From contig NZ_FOIA01000016.1 of assembly GCF_900111605.1 (NCBI RefSeq), forward strand, positions 1-64,000: DNA of 64,000 nucleotides. The letters are read 5' to 3'. The DNA comes from Nitrosomonas marina. Its GTDB lineage: Bacteria; Pseudomonadota; Gammaproteobacteria; Burkholderiales; Nitrosomonadaceae. Each line of letters opens with the position of its first letter. The first letter of the stretch is position 1. The notes under the pieces are model-generated. The model had not been told where the DNA came from. It ran no database searches and saw only the letters and a program-made list of their open reading frames with translations. Shown piece after piece: positions 18,989 through 28,700 of this stretch. A program made the position numbers and the translations under genes.

Positions 18989-21328
18989 CTACATGATTAA
19001 ATCAACTAGGGTTATTGATGAATCACCCTGGATTAACTCAATCTGGCCATCTTCAATCGGTTGGAATAATTTAGATGCGGATATGATAGCCGATGCATTC
19101 GCTACCCCATCGGAATCGATAATCACGGCACCCCCATTATTCGGCGTTTCACTTGCAGCAGGAACACTTATTCCCAAAATATTGGACACAAAATCAGCAT
19201 AATTATTGACTACACCCGAGGTGGGTATTAACGGATTACCCCCCGTTTCATAGGTAAAAGATGCCGCGTCCAGTATCACAATTTCCGCACCGTTGCTTAG
19301 TGTGAGTAGCGCCGTATTGGAAGCAACAATTGAGCTTTCAATATTCAAGCCATCGATAAGCTGAATCTTGTTTGCACCTTGCGCATCCGATATCGAAATG
19401 CTCGCATTCGGATCGACTGTTGCCGAAGAAATCACATAGATATCATCCCCGGCTGCTTTTGACACCACGCCACGCTGCACAATAGCGATGTCAGAATCTG
19501 GATCAACGGGTGTGTTGTTACCATTATCCGGCGGACTATCGGTATCGGTAATTTGGCCGGTGGCCGTTACTGTACTGCCGCCACCGCTCAGTTCTGCATT
19601 GCTAACGTCGAATAGTCGCAACTGAAAAGTTTCTGTATTTTCTACTGCGGTGTCATCAAGGATAGTGACATCAACTGTCGCGCTGGCCTCACCCGCTGGA
19701 ATGGTAAAGGTGCCTGAATCGGACTGAAAATCGCTGCCGGCTGTTGCAGTGCCGGCAATAATTTCAAAGTTTCCGGAAATCGTTTCTGCAGCCGGTGCAG
19801 AGCTTTCAATGACGAAAGTCGCTGTTTTGGTGCCGGGGCCTTCGCTTACAGTTATGTCATCGATACTAAGTACAGGCTGTGTCGTGGATGAAGGCAAGGA
19901 ATCAACTGTATCCACAACGCCGATTAGATCGGCGCTTGCTACAGATCGATCATCAAATATAAATGTTTCTGTATTGGTGATAATATCGGTGCCACCTAAA
20001 ATCGTGGTCACCACAAAGGTATTAAAATTGGGCGCGTAAGCAATAGATGCCTGAGAAAACAGGCCGGGAAACACCGCGCTGTCTGACCCCACGCCGCCAT
20101 CGATGGTATCATTGCCCTCATCGGCAGTTATGCGGTCATTACCTTCCATACCATTGATGATATCGTCAAATTCGCTGCCAAACATAAAATTGTCGCCGCT
20201 GCTGCCGGTCATAGTCAGGCCACCTGTGAGCGAAATTGGCTCATTGTTACCAATTTGCAGCCATTCCACGTTGGCACGTGTCAGATGACCATTGATTGCA
20301 ATACTGCCAAAGCCATCGGCAGCAATCCAGAGTCTGTCGGATGGATTATTATAAGCACCGTTTCCACTAATCAACCGCACTGCCGAAACCGGAATGTCAT
20401 CCAGAATATGGATGGTGTCATCACCTTCGTTAGTCAGTTCAGCGACTGTATTACCGGAACCAAACTGCCCGGTAAACTCGTATGTATCATCGCCCTTTCT
20501 GCCGGTCAGTGTGTCGCCACCTTCGCCACCATTGATGATATCGTCAAATTCGCTGCCAAACATAAAATTGTCGCCGCTGCTGCCGGTCATAGTCAGGCCA
20601 CCGGTGAGCGAAATAGGCGCATTGTTACCAATTTGCAGCCATTCCACGTTGGCACGTGTCAGATGACCATTAATTGCAATACTGCCAAAGCCATCGGCAG
20701 CAATCCAGAGCCTGTCGGATGGATTATTATAAGCACCGTTTCCACTAATCAACCGCACTGCCGAAGCCGGAATGTCATCCAGAATATGAATGGTGTCCTC
20801 GCCTTCGTTAGTCAGTTCAGCGACTGTATTACCGGAACCAAACTGCCCGGTAAACTCGTATGTATCATCGCCCTTTCTGCCGGTCAGTGTGTCGCCACCT
20901 TCGCCACCATTGATGATATCGTCAAATTCGCTGCCAAACATAAAATTGTCGCCGCTGCTGCCGGTCATAGTCAGGCCACCGGTGAGCGAAATAGGCGCAT
21001 TGTTACCAATTTGCAGCCATTCCACGTTGGCACGTGTCAGATGACCATTAATTGCAATACTGCCAAAGCCATCGGCAGCAATCCAGAGCCTGTCGGATGG
21101 ATTATTATAAGCACCGTTTCCACTAATCAACCGCACTGCCGAAGCCGGAATGTCATCCAGAATATGAATGGTGTCCTCGCCTTCGTTAGTCAATTCCACC
21201 ACAGAATTTCCGGAAGCAAATTGTCCGCCAAATTCGTAGATATCATCACCCAGACCGCCGGACATGGTATCGGCGCTGGTGGTACTGGTTAATATGTTGT
21301 TTGAGTCATCACCGGTAAGTTGAGCCAT
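18989..21328 (-). CDS. Predicted type-I-secreted RTX-like protein with 126-residue repeats
   Basis: 779 residues, no cysteine seen. The N-terminus MAQLTGDDSNNILTSTTSAD has RTX character. Three nearly identical 126-residue repeats span about 28-391; each pairs a GGxGGDTLTGRKGDDTYEF Ca-binding RTX-like stretch with a beta-rich part (TIHILDDIPASAVRL, RLWIAADGFGSIAINGH). RTX motifs at 392-412 (GMEGNDRITADEGNDTIDGG), a serralysin-like joint (414-470), a Calx-beta domain (485-596) and one QRGVVS module (612-737) follow; the tail ends ITLVDLIM. Strong RBS AAGGAAAC. No catalytic domain is visible. It lies 88 bases after the 21.4-25.5 kb gene and may share its transcript. Confidence 0.87.
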   Translation of the reverse strand: MAQLTGDDSNNILTSTTSADTMSGGLGDDIYEFGGQFASGNSVVELTNEGEDTIHILDDIPASAVRLISGNGAYNNPSDRLWIAADGFGSIAINGHLTRANVEWLQIGNNAPISLTGGLTMTGSSGDNFMFGSEFDDIINGGEGGDTLTGRKGDDTYEFTGQFGSGNTVAELTNEGEDTIHILDDIPASAVRLISGNGAYNNPSDRLWIAADGFGSIAINGHLTRANVEWLQIGNNAPISLTGGLTMTGSSGDNFMFGSEFDDIINGGEGGDTLTGRKGDDTYEFTGQFGSGNTVAELTNEGDDTIHILDDIPVSAVRLISGNGAYNNPSDRLWIAADGFGSIAINGHLTRANVEWLQIGNNEPISLTGGLTMTGSSGDNFMFGSEFDDIINGMEGNDRITADEGNDTIDGGVGSDSAVFPGLFSQASIAYAPNFNTFVVTTILGGTDIITNTETFIFDDRSVASADLIGVVDTVDSLPSSTTQPVLSIDDITVSEGPGTKTATFVIESSAPAAETISGNFEIIAGTATAGSDFQSDSGTFTIPAGEASATVDVTILDDTAVENTETFQLRLFDVSNAELSGGGSTVTATGQITDTDSPPDNGNNTPVDPDSDIAIVQRGVVSKAAGDDIYVISSATVDPNASISISDAQGANKIQLIDGLNIESSIVASNTALLTLSNGAEIVILDAASFTYETGGNPLIPTSGVVNNYADFVSNILGISVPAASETPNNGGAVIIDSDGVANASAIISASKLFQPIEDGQIELIQGDSSITLVDLIM
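20156..21247 (-). repeat. Three tandem 378-bp coding repeats
   Basis: The same DNA recurs every 378 bases (CCATTCCACG begins at 20261, 20639 and 21017), giving 126-residue protein repeats in the 19.0-21.3 kb gene. The two middle-to-upstream copies differ at only a few bases, which points to recent tandem duplication and possible copy-number change between strains. Large antisense ORFs here are shadows. Confidence 0.9.
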
Positions 21329-21416
21329 TTTTGTTTCCTTCTTAAATTAATTTACCAAACCAGGCTGCCAGGCGCCCGATATCCGTATTCAAGCACCCGA
21401 CAAGCTAGAGTAGATT

Positions 21417-24400
21417 TTATCCCAGCATTAAATCTGGAGCAGTCGGCGCTTGTATCAACTCGATATCTCCCTCCTGAATTTGATTATCTTGCGTTCGCAG
21501 GAAACTACGTTGATTTTCAGATGCAGTACTTGCTGAACCATCTGCATTAATGATAACAGCGCCGCCGTTAGCCGGTGCTTCACCAGTGTTTGGCACGGTT
21601 GTACCCAATATGCCGGTAACAAAGTTTGTATAGCCGTTTGTTTGACCTGATGTACCCGCCAGTGGATTGCCGCCGGTTTCATAGGTGAAGGACGATGCAC
21701 CTAGCAATGTGATTTCGGCACCATTGGCTAACGTCAGCAACGCGGTATCGGAAGCCACAATCGAGCTGGCAATGCTCAAGCCTTCAAACAATTGCAGGGT
21801 ATTGGCGCCTTGACTGTCTGAAATGGTAATCTCCGCATTGGAGTCAACAGTTGACGATGACAATATATAGGTATCATCCCCAGCCACTTTAGAGACAACA
21901 CCACGCTGTACAATAAAAATATCGTCATTAGGATCGCCTGTTCCACCACCGGTTGGATCTGCTCCAGGCGTTACCGTACCATCTTCATTAATGGTGATCG
22001 CGTCACCGCTATTTGTACCGGTTTGTGGGATACTGCTGCCGAGTATGTTGACAACAAAATTGGTGTAGTTATTGATAGTGCCCGGAATACCAGCGAGCGG
22101 GTCACCGCTGATCTCATAATTGAATGACGAAGCACCGAGAATGGTAATTTGCGCACCGTTGCTTAAATCCAGCCGCGTGGTATCGGATGCAATGATCGAA
22201 TTGGTAACACCTAAACCTCCAAACAGTTGGATTTCGTTAGTACCCTGATTATCCGAAATGGTAATACGCGCATTACTGTCCACAACAGACGATGACAACA
22301 CATAAGTATCATTACCGGCTGCACTGGAAACGACACCACGTTGCACAATCACGGCATCTCCAGGAGTAGGAGGCGGTTCGTTATCAATTATTTGCCCGGT
22401 TGCTAGCAATTCGTCTCCGCCTCCAGCCAACACTGCATTATTCACATCAAACAAACGTAATTGAAACGTTTCAGTCTCTTCACTAATCGTATCGTCCAAA
22501 ATATCGACAACTACCGGCCCGCCAGTACCGCCGGGCAGTATCGTAAACGTACCAAAATCAGCCTGAAAATCGCTGCCTGCTGTGGCTGTATTACCAATCA
22601 ATTCAAAACTGCCAGTAATCGTTTCAGTTGATACCGCTGAACTTTGAATGGTAAACGTAGCTGTCTGGCCCGGGCCTTCGGTGACGCTGACGCTATTCAC
22701 TGTCAAGGTTGGCAATTCGCCGGGCGGTGGCGGCAAATTGCCATCAATAATGGTAATCGTACCCGTTGCCGCATCAACACCATTGGCAATTTCGGCCGTC
22801 GGCGTAAGACTTAACGTAAACGATTCAGGGGTCTCGCCCAGACTATCCCCAGTGATCGGTATGATCACAGCAGCCTGTGTTTGGCCCGGCTCAAACGTTA
22901 CCGACCCATTTTGCGCGGTAAAATCCTGACCGGCAACCGCGCTGCCACCGATAGTTTGATATTGAAATGTCAGTGTTTGATCGGATGGACGGGAAAGCTG
23001 GACAGGGACAACCACATCACGGGTGTTATTGGGTGCGCCTTCGACAATTTGTGTTTCTTCAGCGACAAACAAACCAAGCTTGTTTTGTGTGCCTTCGTCA
23101 TCTTGGATGATACCGGTGGCTTGCAGCTTATTGACATGGCCTGAAAAAGTCGCGCCGACTGGGTTGGAAATCTCAAGCAATACACTTTCATCAATTTCAA
23201 ACTCTGAATCCCCATTCAGCCGCAAACTAATAAAACCTGTCGTATCCCCAGCCGGGATCGTTAATGTGCCAGACCCAAATCGTTCCTGACTAAAATCATT
23301 TGCACTTACCGTCCCGGGCTGACTATCCCAATCCACGGTCACAGTATTTGTAGAAGGCTCAGATAGCGTCACTGCAAAACTTAAATAATTTACATCAAAA
23401 CCCGTACTCGCTTCATTTATCGTTACATCACGAATCGATATAACTGGCTGTGCATTAACCGCATTATCATCTTCTATAATACGACCCTCACCAGCCACGC
23501 CATCTACACCATTAGCAATAGCCGATGCAGAACCCGCTTGCGGGCGCACCAGCATAGTGAAATTCTCAGAACCTTCAATCAGCGTATCCCCTGTTACATC
23601 AACACTCACAGAGGCTTCCGTCTGACCGGCCAGAAAAGTCAGCGTACCACTGACCGCCGTAAAATCCGAACCAGCCTGGGCTGAGCCATTGACAGTCTGG
23701 TAATCGAAGCTTAAATCGGTGCTGGCCGGGCGCGATAACTTAACACTGAATACCGCAGACTTCGTGCCACTATCACCCTCAATCACTTCCGCATCACTGA
23801 CAAACAAGGCCCGTGTTAAGGCCGTACCACTGTCATCGTCAAGAATAATGCCTGTCGCTTTTAGTCGGTCTGCACCATCTGCAAATTCAGCGCCATTCGG
23901 ATTGTAAAGCTCAAGTTGAACACTTTCATCAGCCTCAAAACTTGAATCCCCATTCAGCCGCAAACTAATAAAACCTGTCGTATCTCCAGCCGGTATCGTT
24001 AATGTGCCAGACTCAAAACTCTCTCGGCTAAAATCCAATTCGTCTGTCGTTCCCGGCCTGCTCAACCACTTCACACTTATGTTGCCTGTCGAAGGTTCAG
24101 ATAGCGTAACTGCAAAACTTAAATAATTTACATCAAAACCCGTACTCGCTTCATTTATCGTTACATCACGAATCGATATAACTGGCTGTGCATTAACCGC
24201 ATTATCATCTTCTATAATACGACCCTCACCAGCCACGCCATCTACACCATTAGCAATAGCCGATGCAGAACCCGCTTGCGGGCGCACCAGCATAGTGAAA
24301 TTCTCAGAACCTTCAATCAGCGTATCCCCTGTTACATCAACACTCACAGAGGCTTCCGTCTGACCGGCCAGAAAAGTCAGTGTGCCACTGACCGCCGCAA

Positions 24401-25457
24401 AATCCGAGCCCGCTTGGGCTGAACCATTAACAGTCTGGTAATCGAAGCTTAAATCGGTACTGGCCGGGCGCGATAATTTAACACTGAATACCGCAGACTT
24501 CGTACCGCTATCACCCTCAATGACTTCCGCATCACTGACAAACAAAGCCCGTGTTAAGGCCGTACCACTGTCATCGTCAAGAATAATGCCTGTCGCTTTT
24601 AGTCGGTCTGCACCATCGGCAAATTCTGCGCCATTCGGATTGTAAAGCTCTAGTTGAACACTTTCATCGACTTCAAAGCTTGAATCCCCATTCAACCGCA
24701 AACTGATAAAACCTGTCGTATCGCCAGCCGGGATCGTTAATGTGCCAGATTCAAAACTCTCTCGGCTAAAATCCAATTCGTCTGTCGTTCCCGGCCTGCT
24801 CAACCACTTCACACTTATGTTGCCTGTCGAGGGTTCAGTTAAAGACACTTCGAATTCCAAAAAATTGGGATCAAAACCAGTACTCGCTTCCTCTATAGAC
24901 ACCCCAGCAACAGATAAAATCGGCGCTAATGAATACTGGTACTTCTCAGTTGCAAACAAACCAAACGGCATCAGCACCTCAAACGGCTTGGTAAAACAAT
25001 CCAGAAACCAATTTGAACCACCTTCCACCTTACCGATTACTTGACTCGACGCAGCGATTTTTGCACCGGTCAACTCACCCAATCGCTCGATAAAAGTTTG
25101 CCCGATTTTACCGGCAGCCAGTTGGCACGCGTAAATTGCAATGGTGGCGTTGTCTGTCAGCATGTTGCGCCATTCAGTCAATTCGCTTTCACGTTTATTC
25201 AATGCAGCCAGATCGAGCGGGTGATTTGCAAATTCGAGCTGTCCGGGCTGTCCATGCGACAGCAGCGTTAACTCACTCACAGGCGCGTGCTCAGTTAATG
25301 CGTCAGTAATTTGTGAAACAGCGTCCGAATCGGCGGTGAGTTGAACAATCTGGTAGCCTGGCCGCATATCAACCAATAGAGTTTCCGCAGCAGGAACGCC
25401 TGCATCCACCAGTAATAATTTTTGGGTTTTGACTTGACTCTGAATTTGCGTTTTCAT
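21417..25457 (-). CDS. Giant DUF4347/Calx-beta protein, predicted T1SS substrate
   Basis: 1346 residues from the ATG at 25457, chosen for its AGGGGAA ribosome-binding site; a TTG 36 bases upstream has none. The first 170 residues (KLLLVDAGVPAAETLL, ELTLLSHGQPGQLEF, TIAIYACQLAAGKIG) match DUF4347, an N-terminal domain of large bacterial adhesins; its two cysteines are the only ones I saw. Then come about seven Calx-beta domains (170-1030), the first arranged as 246-residue double-domain repeats, and two QRGVVS modules (1033-1156, 1178-1303). The tail is shared with the 16.9-18.7 kb protein (APDLMLG). It is probably a Ca-binding adhesin or matrix protein on the cell surface. Confidence 0.88.
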   Translation of the reverse strand: MKTQIQSQVKTQKLLLVDAGVPAAETLLVDMRPGYQIVQLTADSDAVSQITDALTEHAPVSELTLLSHGQPGQLEFANHPLDLAALNKRESELTEWRNMLTDNATIAIYACQLAAGKIGQTFIERLGELTGAKIAASSQVIGKVEGGSNWFLDCFTKPFEVLMPFGLFATEKYQYSLAPILSVAGVSIEEASTGFDPNFLEFEVSLTEPSTGNISVKWLSRPGTTDELDFSRESFESGTLTIPAGDTTGFISLRLNGDSSFEVDESVQLELYNPNGAEFADGADRLKATGIILDDDSGTALTRALFVSDAEVIEGDSGTKSAVFSVKLSRPASTDLSFDYQTVNGSAQAGSDFAAVSGTLTFLAGQTEASVSVDVTGDTLIEGSENFTMLVRPQAGSASAIANGVDGVAGEGRIIEDDNAVNAQPVISIRDVTINEASTGFDVNYLSFAVTLSEPSTGNISVKWLSRPGTTDELDFSRESFESGTLTIPAGDTTGFISLRLNGDSSFEADESVQLELYNPNGAEFADGADRLKATGIILDDDSGTALTRALFVSDAEVIEGDSGTKSAVFSVKLSRPASTDLSFDYQTVNGSAQAGSDFTAVSGTLTFLAGQTEASVSVDVTGDTLIEGSENFTMLVRPQAGSASAIANGVDGVAGEGRIIEDDNAVNAQPVISIRDVTINEASTGFDVNYLSFAVTLSEPSTNTVTVDWDSQPGTVSANDFSQERFGSGTLTIPAGDTTGFISLRLNGDSEFEIDESVLLEISNPVGATFSGHVNKLQATGIIQDDEGTQNKLGLFVAEETQIVEGAPNNTRDVVVPVQLSRPSDQTLTFQYQTIGGSAVAGQDFTAQNGSVTFEPGQTQAAVIIPITGDSLGETPESFTLSLTPTAEIANGVDAATGTITIIDGNLPPPPGELPTLTVNSVSVTEGPGQTATFTIQSSAVSTETITGSFELIGNTATAGSDFQADFGTFTILPGGTGGPVVVDILDDTISEETETFQLRLFDVNNAVLAGGGDELLATGQIIDNEPPPTPGDAVIVQRGVVSSAAGNDTYVLSSSVVDSNARITISDNQGTNEIQLFGGLGVTNSIIASDTTRLDLSNGAQITILGASSFNYEISGDPLAGIPGTINNYTNFVVNILGSSIPQTGTNSGDAITINEDGTVTPGADPTGGGTGDPNDDIFIVQRGVVSKVAGDDTYILSSSTVDSNAEITISDSQGANTLQLFEGLSIASSIVASDTALLTLANGAEITLLGASSFTYETGGNPLAGTSGQTNGYTNFVTGILGTTVPNTGEAPANGGAVIINADGSASTASENQRSFLRTQDNQIQEGDIELIQAPTAPDLMLG
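23440..24915 (-). repeat. 738-bp tandem coding repeats
   Basis: Near-identical DNA recurs 738 bases apart (TTAAATAATT at 23381 and 24119; the start of the ISIRDVTINEASTGFD block near 24183 corresponds to 24921). Each unit codes for two Calx-beta domains, 246 residues. A third, more diverged unit continues down to about 22750. Confidence 0.85.
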
Positions 25458-25798
25458 ACTTGATTTCCCCTGTTGGATATTTGATAGAACCAAAGAACAC
25501 TGCTGCTATCTTTTCAGTGCAAATCGATAGTCAGCGCTTTGTCTAGTGTGGAATCATTATTAAGACTTCATATTGAATTGAACTTTGTTCTGATGTGACT
25601 TTTCATTATGTTAAGCCAATTGAAAATATTACACTAATTTCTCAATAAAAGTGATAATTCCTATGGATGCACAAGCCATCCAGCACATCGTGCGCAACGC
25701 AACAAAATACTACGCTGCGATATTTTGCATCGATCAACGCAGTAAACTTGCAATGCCGCGGTATTGAACCGCTAGTGGAAGAATAATCGCACATCAAC
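25458..25798. other. Gene-free stretch between two secreted-protein genes
   Basis: This is upstream of the DUF4347 gene and downstream of the lipase-like gene. It is AT-rich near 25550-25670. CAATGCCGCGGTATTG (25751-25766), an imperfect 16-bp palindrome, lies 33 bases past the lipase-gene stop but has no T run, so I do not call it a terminator. The GTACTGAC-type motif found upstream of two sister genes is absent here. Confidence 0.4.
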
Positions 25799-28700
25799 CT
25801 ACAAAATTATTTCGCTTACGACAACACCAGCAGCGCCAGGTATTAATTCAATGGCGCCATCATCCACAACCTGATTTGATAGTGCTGAAAATACTGAATT
25901 GAATGAAGCCACCGCATCAATGGTTACAGCGCCCCCGTTAGCCGGTGCTTCACCAGTGTTTGGCACCGTTGTACCCAATATGCCGGCAACAAAGTTTGTA
26001 TAGCCGTTTGTTTGACCTGATGTGCCCGCCAGTGGATTGCCGCCGGTTTCATAGGTGAAGGACGATGCACTCAACACGGTGATCTCAGCGCCATTGGTTA
26101 ACGTCAGCAACGCGGTATCGGAAGCCACAATCGAGCTGGCAATGCTCAAGCCTTCAAACAATTGTACGGTATTGGCGCCCTGGCTATCTGAAATGGTAAT
26201 CTTCGCATTGTCATCAACGGTAGACAATGACAGCACATAAGTATCGTCACCGGCCGCTTTCGAAACAACGCCCCGCTGTGCAATCAAAATGTCATCATTT
26301 GGGCCGGCAGTGCCTCCACCCGTTGAACCGCTGGTTCCAGCGCTTGCAGTACCATCGGCATTAATGGTGATCGCGTCACCGCTATTGGTTGTACCCGCTG
26401 GCGGAACGCTGCTGCCAAGTATGTTGACAACAAAATTAGGGTAATCATGAATATCCCCGGTCGTACCGGCCAGCGGGTCACCACTGGTTTCATAGTGGAA
26501 TGACGAAGCGCCAAGAATGGTAATTTGTGCTCCGTTACTTAAATCGAACCGCGCAGTATCGGAAGCAATAATTGAATTGTCGATACGCAAGCCTTCAAAC
26601 AATTGAACGGTATTGGCACCCTGATTATCTGAAATGGTGATACGCGCATTATCATCCACAACAGCCGATGACAGCACATAGGTATCATTACCGGCTGCAC
26701 TGGAAACTACACCGCGTTGCGCGATGACTATATTGGCATCAGGGTCTGGAGAATCATTGTTATCGTCATCGGGCTGCTGTAATACATCGTAACGAATCAC
26801 CGTGCCTGTTTCCTGAGGCTCCACAGCAAATTTGTCCAGATCATATTCGCCTTTTAAGGTTAAGGTGAAATTTGACACGCCATCCTGATCCGTATCGACG
26901 TTCAAGATGGCCGAGCCAGGCGTTACTTCCAGATTATTTAGCGTAAAGAATGCATCCGCAACAAAAATCGCGTCATCTTCAGCAAAACCGTAGACTGTAT
27001 CGCCATCCAGATCTTCCGCCGTACCGGCGATAATGTCGCTGCCTTGAGCTAAAATAGCTTCTTGCGCTTGCCACAAATTATAAGTATCGCGTCCTGTACC
27101 GCCAATAAATAAATCGTCATTATTCCCACCATGAAAAATCTCACCCTGACCGTTTCCAAAGAAGATAGCCGCTTGATCCTTGCTTTCCAAACTCTCAGTT
27201 AAATCAGCTTCTTTTAATGAATTCGACACTAACAAAGAAGCATTCTCATTGACATTGCTTTCCGGAAGCACAACTGTCGCATCTTTATTCTTGGAAAGAA
27301 AATTCCAGCCAATAGATGAATCTTTCAAACTGTTCCATGTATTAACCGTTGCAGCGGACACTTTACCGGCAGCATCTGTTACAGCGTCGATACCTGCCAC
27401 CGTTGCCTCTAATACTTGTGAACCCAGATTCACAATTGAATCGAAAAACGCTTTACTGCCAGTCTTTGTTGCAGTCCAGATTTTTGTTGAAAAATCCAGT
27501 GTTTTTTGCCACGCACCAGCAGTCCAGTCTTTAACGTTTTCCCATTGGCTAGTGGACCACTCTGAAATGGCAAGCCATGCCTCGGTAGCCAATTCGCGCG
27601 TTGTTTGCCAAATCTCAGCGGAAAATCTTGCAATTCCTTCCCAAGTGTCTGCTGTCCAGTTTATTAAAACATCTTTGACCCATGTGCTCGCCGTCTTCAC
27701 GGCCTCAACAACAGTATCTTTAATCGCCACCAGAAAGCCCTGAATCTTCACTCCAAATCCATGGATTTCAGATAGAATTTTCAAAAACACCCCTATATCT
27801 GTTCTGGCATCTTCCGCCGACTGGCGGTCCATTAATGCATCGGCAACATATGGGCCCAATTTTGCAGCTGGCGGCCATGTAACGCCTGCAGCAATTCCAG
27901 CAGTCGATGTTAATAGAGATGTAGCCAATAAAAAACTAAAATAGTCTGTATCGAATTTGCCACCAGAATATAAATAACTGAAACTCGGACTACTAAAACC
28001 GGAGAATGTCAGGCTACCGGTAAAATCACGATAATCATTTGCTGGTGCGACACCTGCCAAATCAGGGTTAGAATAAAGAACCCCATTAGACCAATGATTG
28101 GTATGTGCAGTCAGAACTTGACTAAAATAATTTGGAATCTCCGTGTTTCCATAATTGAGAATTGTATCGAAGTTATATCTAAAAATATCGCCAGGAATAT
28201 AGTCGTCACCCGCAAGCTGCACCAAATCCCCTGAGGTAATCCAGTGTTTGACACTATCAACAAATGCGGGATTGAATTTGGTTACGAATTGTTCAGCGAT
28301 GCCCGGGGAATTAAATGTAACGATCTTGCCAAGTGAAATACCATCGGAAGTCGCTTCGGCAGCCAGCAACTGTGCCTGGGCGCCTGCCTGGCTATGGCCG
28401 GTAATGCTCGGATCAGGGTTTTCTTTTAACCAGGCTTCTATACCTTTACTATTATTTAACCCTAAGTTTTTATTATTCCATGCATCAATAAATTCCTGAT
28501 ACCCAACACCATTAATATCAAAATTAGCCAACCAGTCAAAAGCACTGCCCGTACCACGAATCGCCAATATCGGCGCTTTACTCTCGCTTATTAGTCCGAC
28601 CGCTTGAAATGTTCCTTGATTAAATACTTCATCAATTATGTAACCAAACGGCACCTGAATGGATGCCCATTTATCCAATGTAGCAAGCCGATCATCATAG

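Noticed and set aside
20255..21292. Plus-strand 345-residue ORF with three internal repeats
   Set aside because: It is the antisense image of the 378-bp repeats of the minus-strand RTX-like gene; its repeats follow from those.
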